This document shows positions 59,539 to 64,000 of a stretch of DNA of 64,000 bases, in pieces. The notes beneath the pieces are model-generated. The model was not told the DNA's origin. It saw only the letters and a list, made by a program, of their open reading frames with translations, and searched no databases. The stretch comes from CAKUFA01 sp963618735. Its GTDB lineage: Bacteria > Bacillota > Clostridia > Christensenellales > Aristaeellaceae. Made by a program: the position numbers and the translations under genes. The DNA lies in assembly GCA_963618735.1 (NCBI GenBank), contig CAVEUM010000007.1, forward strand, positions 37,968 to 101,967, given 5' to 3'. The stretch's first letter is position 1; each line of letters begins with the position of its first letter.

Positions 59539-60690
59539 ATGCAAGGTAAAGGCAAATCAATGTACAGCGATCGGATGGAGGAACAGCGCCGCCGCAGAAG
59601 GCAGATCCGCAACTGGGTAATTCTGCTGTCTGTGGTGATTCTGGTTCTGCTTGGCATTCGATTTCTTGGCAACATGGGCGGCACCACGGAGATGAGTGCC
59701 AATCGCCTGACGTGCTTTGCCAGCCAGAACGTAACGCCATTTGGCGAATATATCCTTTATTATGATGACGCATCCATCCATTGTTTGGGCAGTGACGGCT
59801 CCATCCGCTGGAGCTTCCCCGTGGGCGCGGGTGCATCCTTCTCGGCATCGAATCAATATCTGGTCGTCTGGCAGGGTTCCCAGGTGTACATTGTGAACCA
59901 GAACGGCACCGCTACCTATAACGACACCATGACATCCGAAGTGCAGTTTGCCCGCGTGGGCGAGCAGTACGTGGCCGTTGCGACAGGCAGCGATACCGCC
60001 ACCCATCTGGTGGTGCTGGATATGAAGGGCTCCCAGGTGGACGAGGAACGTGAAGCCTTTGAAAACATGCTTCTGCTGGATGCAGGCTTCTACGGCGATC
60101 AGGGTCAGTACATGTGGACCCTGGCCATGGACGTGTACGGCACAGCGATCAACTCCACCCTGAACACCTTCCAGGTCGGCAAGATGAGCACCGGCGAAAC
60201 CTCCGTGGGCGAAAAGCTGGCCTACAAGGTCATCAGTGAGAATGAAAAGCTCCGCGTGTTCACCACCCAGCAGCTCTACACCTACAACTATAAAGCTGTG
60301 CAGGACACCAGCAGCACCATTCTGGTTTATGGCTGGAAGCTGATTGATTATTACGTCCCCGACCGTGGTGACGCCAAACTTCTGCTGGCGCCCACCAGCC
60401 AGACCAGCAACAGTCAGCAAATCAGTGAGCTGCGCCTGCTGACCGGCACGGACGATCGCCGTTTTGCACTGCCTGATGTGTGCGTCGGCGCCATCGTTAA
60501 CGGCCAGAGCGTGTATGGCTTTGCGGCCAACTATCTGTATCGTTCTGATGTCAACACCCAGCGTTTCTACGCGTATTCCCTGCCCTTGTCGGACGGCGAG
60601 GAGGTCACCGCCTATCTCGGCACCCTGTCCAATGGACGTGTGCTTCTGGCATGCGATGAGACCGTGTATGCCATCACCTTGCCGGAATAA
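59539..60690 (+). CDS. DUF5711-like membrane-anchored protein
   Basis: This 383-residue protein has a basic N-terminus (RMEEQRRRRRQIRNW), one transmembrane helix (about 25-43, VILLSVVILVLLGIRFLG), and a large extracytoplasmic domain. That domain is made of repeated beta-strands with G-x-x-hydrophobic and YxxxDG patterns (YYDDASIHCLGSDGSIRW, NQYLVVWQGSQVYIVNQNG, VVLDMKGSQV). This suggests a beta-propeller, as in the DUF5711 family found in Clostridia. Function unknown. GAAGGAG precedes the ATG at 59539. It has its own promoter, divergent from infC; a later ATG within the first residues is possible but less supported. Confidence 0.75.
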   Translation: MQGKGKSMYSDRMEEQRRRRRQIRNWVILLSVVILVLLGIRFLGNMGGTTEMSANRLTCFASQNVTPFGEYILYYDDASIHCLGSDGSIRWSFPVGAGASFSASNQYLVVWQGSQVYIVNQNGTATYNDTMTSEVQFARVGEQYVAVATGSDTATHLVVLDMKGSQVDEEREAFENMLLLDAGFYGDQGQYMWTLAMDVYGTAINSTLNTFQVGKMSTGETSVGEKLAYKVISENEKLRVFTTQQLYTYNYKAVQDTSSTILVYGWKLIDYYVPDRGDAKLLLAPTSQTSNSQQISELRLLTGTDDRRFALPDVCVGAIVNGQSVYGFAANYLYRSDVNTQRFYAYSLPLSDGEEVTAYLGTLSNGRVLLACDETVYAITLPE

Positions 60691-60711
60691 CACCATTGCC
60701 GTGAATAATGC

Positions 60712-60740
60712 TTGTAGGCAGGTGCATCCTGTGGTACAAT
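60712..60740 (+). promoter_or_regulatory. tdk promoter
   Basis: TTGTAG (60712-60717), 17 bases, TACAAT (60735-60740), extended TGG. Confidence 0.65.
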
Positions 60741-60780
60741 AAGCCCATTGTCTGCCTTGATGAAGGAGAGGATATTTGAG

Positions 60781-61335
60781 ATGGCTAAGCTATATTTTCG
60801 CTATGGTGCCATGGGTTCCAGCAAGACTGCAAATGCCATTATGGTGCGGTACAACTATATGGAGCGCGGCCAGCAGGTGCTGATGGTCAAGCCGAAGCTG
60901 GATAACCGCGATGGCGAGCGCACGGTGCTCTCCCGTTGCGGATTATCTGCCGAGTGCGTCTTCATGGAAGAGCTCGCTTCCATCGACCTGAAGCCCTACG
61001 CCTGCGTGATTGTTGACGAGGCGCAGTTCCTCACCAGGGCGCAGGTGGATGAACTGGTGCGCATTGTGGATGACCTGAATATTCCCGTCATTGCCTATGG
61101 ATTGCGCACGGACTTTCAGGGGAACCTCTTCGAGGGCAGCCAGTGGCTGATGGCCTGCGCGGATACCATCGAGGAAGTCAAGACCATCTGCTGGTGCGGC
61201 AAGAAGGCTACCTGCAACGCCCGTGTTGTGGACGGCAAGGTTGTGAAGCACGGCGACCAGATTCTTCTTGGCGGCAACAGTCAGTACACATCCCTGTGCC
61301 GCAAGCATTGGCGCACAGGAGAATTGGGAAAGTAA
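60781..61335 (+). CDS. tdk: Thymidine kinase (type II)
   Basis: Tdk phosphorylates thymidine and deoxyuridine with ATP. The 184-residue protein has the P-loop GAMGSSKTA (9-17), Walker B region VIVDEAQFL with catalytic Glu80, the lasso-loop, and a zinc-binding set around Cys137, Cys139, Cys145 and Cys173/His176. The tyrosine-containing segment GGNSQYTSLCRKHW is near the C-terminus. The ATG at 60781 follows GGAGAGG; an ATG at 60748 lies upstream of the ribosome site. Monocistronic. Confidence 0.95.
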   Translation: MAKLYFRYGAMGSSKTANAIMVRYNYMERGQQVLMVKPKLDNRDGERTVLSRCGLSAECVFMEELASIDLKPYACVIVDEAQFLTRAQVDELVRIVDDLNIPVIAYGLRTDFQGNLFEGSQWLMACADTIEEVKTICWCGKKATCNARVVDGKVVKHGDQILLGGNSQYTSLCRKHWRTGELGK

Positions 61336-61424
61336 ACTGATTGCCATTTGCAGCTCCATTTCTGCTGCGAAGCACTGAAAGATGCACGGCTGAGGGCGGC
61401 ATACTCAGCGAACCATAACCGTTA

Positions 61425-61468
61425 AAGCTCCCCATGACTGCTAAAAGCGCTCGTGGGGAGCTTATTTG
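61425..61468 (+). terminator. Terminator after tdk
   Basis: AAGCTCCCC (61425-61433) pairs with GGGGAGCTT (61455-61463), followed by ATTTG; the T run is short. Confidence 0.65.
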
Positions 61469-61579
61469 CATGGCACAAAACCGCCGCAATGCTTCATGCA
61501 TAACTCCTGCCGTCCGGCAGACAGGGGAAAGCCATCACAGGAAAGCCAGTCGTCAAATTTCATGCATTCCATTCCGGGG

Positions 61580-61607
61580 TTGCATTTCCTGAAAAACTGT
61601 GTATAAT
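61580..61607 (+). promoter_or_regulatory. glmS promoter
   Basis: TTGCAT (61580-61585), 16 bases, TATAAT (61602-61607). Confidence 0.78.
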
Positions 61608-61637
61608 ACATTATAATACATGTATCATAATGTATTA
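61604..61637. promoter_or_regulatory. 34-bp palindromic operator candidate at glmS
   Basis: The arms TAATACATTAT (61604-61614) and ATAATGTATTA (61627-61637) are exact inverted repeats, and the middle ATACATGTAT (61616-61625) is itself a palindrome; only the two joining bases (A61615, C61626) break perfect symmetry. It begins inside the -10 and covers the expected transcription start, the ideal place for a repressor. Confidence 0.72.
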
Positions 61638-61655
61638 CCGAAAGGAGCTTACCCC

Positions 61656-63491
61656 ATGTGTGGAATTGTTGGCTATATCGGCCATGAGCAGGCGCAGGAT
61701 ATCCTGTTGGATGGCCTGTCCCGTTTGGAATACCGCGGATATGACAGTGCGGGAATCGCAGTGATGGAGAATGGTGTCATTCACTTAAGCAAGGCGAAGG
61801 GACGCCTGATGAACCTGGTTGAGCGCGTCAAGGATGCGCCTTTGCACGGTTGCATCGGCATTGGTCACACGCGCTGGGCAACACACGGAGAACCCAACGA
61901 CATCAACGCCCATCCGCATACGGACATGAAGGGCCATATTGCTGTCGTTCACAATGGCATTATTGAGAATTACGAGGAGCTGCGCACGCGTCTCATGGCG
62001 CAGGGCTGTGTGTTTGTGTCCGAAACGGATACCGAAGTAATCGCACACCTTCTGCATACGCTTTATGACGGAAACATGCTCTCAACCCTGATGAAAGTAC
62101 AGGCCATGCTGGAAGGCAGCTACGCCCTTTGCGTGCTGAACGCGGAGTCTCCCGATACTTTGTACTGCACACGCAAGGATAGCCCGCTCGTTATGGGATT
62201 GGCTGAACACGCCCAGTATGTTGCCAGTGATATTCCAGCGCTCATCCGACACACACGCACGGTTGAATTGCTGGATGACCGTGAAATTGCTGTGCTGACA
62301 ACGGACACCGTTCGTGTGTTTGACCGTTTCGGCACAGAACGCGAGCTGCATCCCATCACCGTTGACTGGGATGTAGAAGCAGCGGAAAAAGGCGGCTATG
62401 CGCACTTTATGCTCAAAGAGATTCACGAGGAGCCTGACGCACTGAAGAAGACGTTCACTGCCCACGTTGACCCTGAGCACATGACCATTCGCCCCAATGC
62501 TTTCCCGATTACCGCCGAAGAAGCATGCTCCATGCGTACCCTGACAATTGTTGCCTGCGGCACGGCATACCATGCAGGCGTTATTGGCAAGTATGTCATT
62601 GAAAAGCTGGCACGATTGCCCGTTGTTGTCGATGTCGCATCGGAATTCCGCTACCGTGAGCCAATTCTTGATGACAAGGATTGTTTCCTGGCCATTTCCC
62701 AGAGCGGTGAAACAGCGGATACGCTTGCCGCCATGCGGGAGGCGGAGCATCTCGGCGCCAAAGTGATGGCGCTGACAAATGTGGTTGGCTCATCCATTGC
62801 GCGTGTGGCTGGCCAGTCCGTTATGTACACCTATGCAGGCCCTGAAATTGCCGTGGCAAGCACGAAAGCGTACATCACCCAGATTGAAATGATGATGCTC
62901 CTTGCCATCGACCTTGCGCAGAAGCGCGGCAAGCTCAGCCCCGATGCCGCGTCCGAGCTGCTGAGGAGCATGGCCAATATGCCCGAACTGGCGGCACGTA
63001 CGCTTGGACTGGAGCAGTCCATTCAGCGATTCGCCAGCCTGTATTGTGACCGTCAGCACGTTTTCTACATCGGCCGCGGACTGGATAATGCGCTTGCCAT
63101 GGAGGCCTCGCTGAAGCTCAAGGAAGTCAGCTATATCATGTCCGAGGCATATGCCGCAGGTGAGCTGAAGCACGGCACCATTGCGCTGATTGAGCCGGGG
63201 ACGCTTGTCTGCGCGCTGTTGACGCAGGAAACTTTGGCGGATAAGACGCTATCGAACATTCGCGAGGTGAAGAGCCGCGGTGCAAAAACGCTGATTATCT
63301 GCCCGGAGTCTCTTCGTGCACGTGCGGAAAAAGAAGCGGATGAAATGCTGGTCGTGCCCGATGCACCGTCTGAGCTCCTTCCCCTGCTGGCCATTATTCC
63401 CGTGCAGCTGCTGGCTTACTACATGGCGGTCAGCCGCGGCTGCGATGTTGATAAGCCCCGCAATCTTGCGAAATCCGTGACGGTTGAATAA
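61656..63491 (+). CDS. glmS: Glutamine-fructose-6-phosphate aminotransferase (isomerizing)
   Basis: GlmS makes glucosamine 6-phosphate from fructose 6-phosphate and glutamine, the entry to peptidoglycan precursors. The 611-residue product starts MCGIVGYIGHEQAQDIL, with Cys2 becoming the N-terminal nucleophile. The Ntn glutaminase domain has SRLEYRGYDSAGIAV, HTRWATHGEPNDINAHPH and SETDTEVIAHLL. Two SIS domains follow (ACGTAYHAGVIGKYVIE; FLAISQSGETADTLAAMREA; YIGRGLDNALAMEASLKLK). The C-terminus DKPRNLAKSVTVE is canonical. AAAGGAG precedes the ATG at 61656; the ATG at 61620 lies inside the palindrome and is rejected. Its regulation appears transcriptional rather than by ribozyme. Confidence 0.98.
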   Translation: MCGIVGYIGHEQAQDILLDGLSRLEYRGYDSAGIAVMENGVIHLSKAKGRLMNLVERVKDAPLHGCIGIGHTRWATHGEPNDINAHPHTDMKGHIAVVHNGIIENYEELRTRLMAQGCVFVSETDTEVIAHLLHTLYDGNMLSTLMKVQAMLEGSYALCVLNAESPDTLYCTRKDSPLVMGLAEHAQYVASDIPALIRHTRTVELLDDREIAVLTTDTVRVFDRFGTERELHPITVDWDVEAAEKGGYAHFMLKEIHEEPDALKKTFTAHVDPEHMTIRPNAFPITAEEACSMRTLTIVACGTAYHAGVIGKYVIEKLARLPVVVDVASEFRYREPILDDKDCFLAISQSGETADTLAAMREAEHLGAKVMALTNVVGSSIARVAGQSVMYTYAGPEIAVASTKAYITQIEMMMLLAIDLAQKRGKLSPDAASELLRSMANMPELAARTLGLEQSIQRFASLYCDRQHVFYIGRGLDNALAMEASLKLKEVSYIMSEAYAAGELKHGTIALIEPGTLVCALLTQETLADKTLSNIREVKSRGAKTLIICPESLRARAEKEADEMLVVPDAPSELLPLLAIIPVQLLAYYMAVSRGCDVDKPRNLAKSVTVE

Positions 63492-63514
63492 AGTCTTCCC
63501 ATTTGCACACAAAT

Positions 63515-63558
63515 CAGGCCTGCCGCAGCATCAACACAGTGCGGCAGGCCTGTTATTA
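63515..63558 (+). terminator. Terminator after glmS
   Basis: CAGGCCTGCCGCA (63515-63527) pairs with TGCGGCAGGCCTG (63540-63552), followed by TTATTATG. Between 63559 and 63713 I see no gene. Confidence 0.85.
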
Positions 63559-63713
63559 TGATCGCATCACATTTTGCGTATCTTATGGCCATCAAGGCGA
63601 ATTTCAATGAAAATCGAGGTTCAGGCATGCTTGTGGGGAAATTCCCATGCCTCGGTCATTCTTTGAAATATCCATGTGCTTTTCCTTTTCGTCGCGAATT
63701 ATTAGTCGATTTA

Positions 63714-64000
63714 TTATATTTTGGTCACGTGAAAATTACAGCAGTCATCACCGTTTGCAAGCGTTTTTGTGCGGTGAAGCCGGCCGCCCTCGTTGCGGTA
63801 ATTGCGTTCGTCCATATTGCACAGGCACGGCACAAATTCGAAGCAGTTTTCCCGTTTACCGAGCTTGCATATACCGCATTCGGTGTAGGTATTATAAAAC
63901 TCGTCCACACCCTTTTGGTAGTCAAACCTCCAGTCAAGCTCATACTTTGAGCTTTGGCTTGCCTTGCTTTCGAGAACATGCTTATCCTGAACCTTGTCGG
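63714..64000 (-). CDS. Probable ATC-hydrolase-family protein, C-terminal part (gene runs off the window)
   Basis: The minus-strand frame is open from the window end to a TAA at 63714, giving the last 94 residues of a protein. It has a cysteine-rich end: ECGICKLGKRENCFEFVPCLC, shown here as ECGICKLGKRENC and FVPCLCNMD, then RLHRTKTLANGDDCCNFHV. The pattern C-x2-C, a P-x-x-C-x-x-D-type segment, RTxTLAxG and a terminal C-x-F match the C-terminus of the L-2-amino-thiazoline-4-carboxylate (ATC) hydrolase family as I remember it. Codon use looks more A+T-rich than in the rest of the window. The N-terminal part is missing, so the function remains provisional. Confidence 0.62.
   Translation of the reverse strand, partial: DKVQDKHVLESKASQSSKYELDWRFDYQKGVDEFYNTYTECGICKLGKRENCFEFVPCLCNMDERNYRNEGGRLHRTKTLANGDDCCNFHVTKI

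Larger units (their letters stand above)
61336..61655 (+). other. Intergenic region between tdk and glmS
   Basis: These 320 bases hold no gene. There is a hairpin CTGAG/CTCAG around 61390-61408, then a terminator (next entry), then the glmS promoter and palindrome. I looked for the glmS ribozyme core and did not find it; the untranslated leader of glmS is only about 40 nt. Confidence 0.7.

Noticed and set aside
61336..61655. glmS ribozyme
   Set aside because: No ribozyme core sequence seen, and the promoter lies only about 50 bases before the start codon.
63558..63950. Plus-strand frame of 130 codons after glmS
   Set aside because: It overlaps the glmS terminator and is antisense to the ATC-hydrolase-like frame; no ribosome site.
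1..64000. tRNA or rRNA genes, CRISPR arrays, insertion sequences, phage genes
   Set aside because: Searched by eye for tRNA arms, regular repeats with spacers, transposase or integrase motifs and terminal repeats; none found.

Overview
The window is a gene-dense, G+C-rich stretch of chromosome from an anaerobic member of the Bacillota (Firmicutes), most likely class Clostridia. The evidence is a combination of typical Firmicutes genes: DnaD/DnaI primosome proteins, class III fructose-1,6-bisphosphatase, AddB, RemB next to gyrBA, T-box and L20-leader attenuators, strong Shine-Dalgarno sequences and sigma-A promoters. The oxygen-sensitive NrdD/NrdG reductase and an iron-type alcohol dehydrogenase point to an anaerobe. 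I see no insertion sequence, prophage, CRISPR array, rRNA or tRNA gene. Most of the window is core housekeeping DNA, and the more notable features are in gene fusions, regulatory RNAs and start codons.

Layout. 1-2.9 kb (-): nrdD-nrdG with a consensus promoter overlaid by a direct repeat that may be NrdR boxes. 3.4-8.2 kb (+): alcohol dehydrogenase, two YdcF-type genes flanking radC, rsmG, pth2 and a nitroreductase. 8.3-10.1 kb (-): purine salvage unit xpt plus a PnrA-like binding protein. 10.3-15.2 kb (+): remB-gyrB-gyrA. 15.3-20.1 kb: a Sel1-repeat protein, a secreted SH3 protein (-) and fbp (+). 20.2-23 kb (-): an ArsC/Spx-like protein and dnaD-dnaI. 23.2-27.4 kb (-): an FbpABC-like importer.

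27.7-33.1 kb (+) is the most interesting locus. A T-box leader, whose specifier loop contains the overlapping codons GAA (Glu) and AAC (Asn), precedes an AspRS-GatC fusion gene followed by gatA and gatB. This is a self-contained operon for tRNA-dependent amidation. 33.2-37.1 kb (+): a phosphoesterase, mnmE, obgE and yhbY. 37.2-40.6 kb: a lipoprotein (-), then a small membrane protein and secD-secF (+). 40.7-45.6 kb: a PdaC-like deacetylase (-), then a membrane protein, a pseudouridine synthase, a methyltransferase and a PatB/MalY-type lyase (+). 45.7-51.2 kb (+): addB with a degenerate P-loop and no addA beside it, a small P-loop protein and thrC. 51.5-57.8 kb: pgi (-), a 43-residue SEC-C protein (-), glgP and a GH13 amylase (+). 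58-59.4 kb (-): infC-rpmI-rplT with an L20-type attenuator and a probable AUC start for infC. 59.5-63.5 kb (+): a DUF5711-like protein, tdk, and glmS, which has a 34-bp palindromic operator instead of a glmS ribozyme. 63.7-64 kb (-): the C-terminal end of a probable ATC-hydrolase-family gene.

Most operons can be read directly from ATGA, TAATG or TTGA overlaps, and most convergent pairs are separated by hairpin terminators. Gene identities rest on motifs read from the translations; no database search was run.
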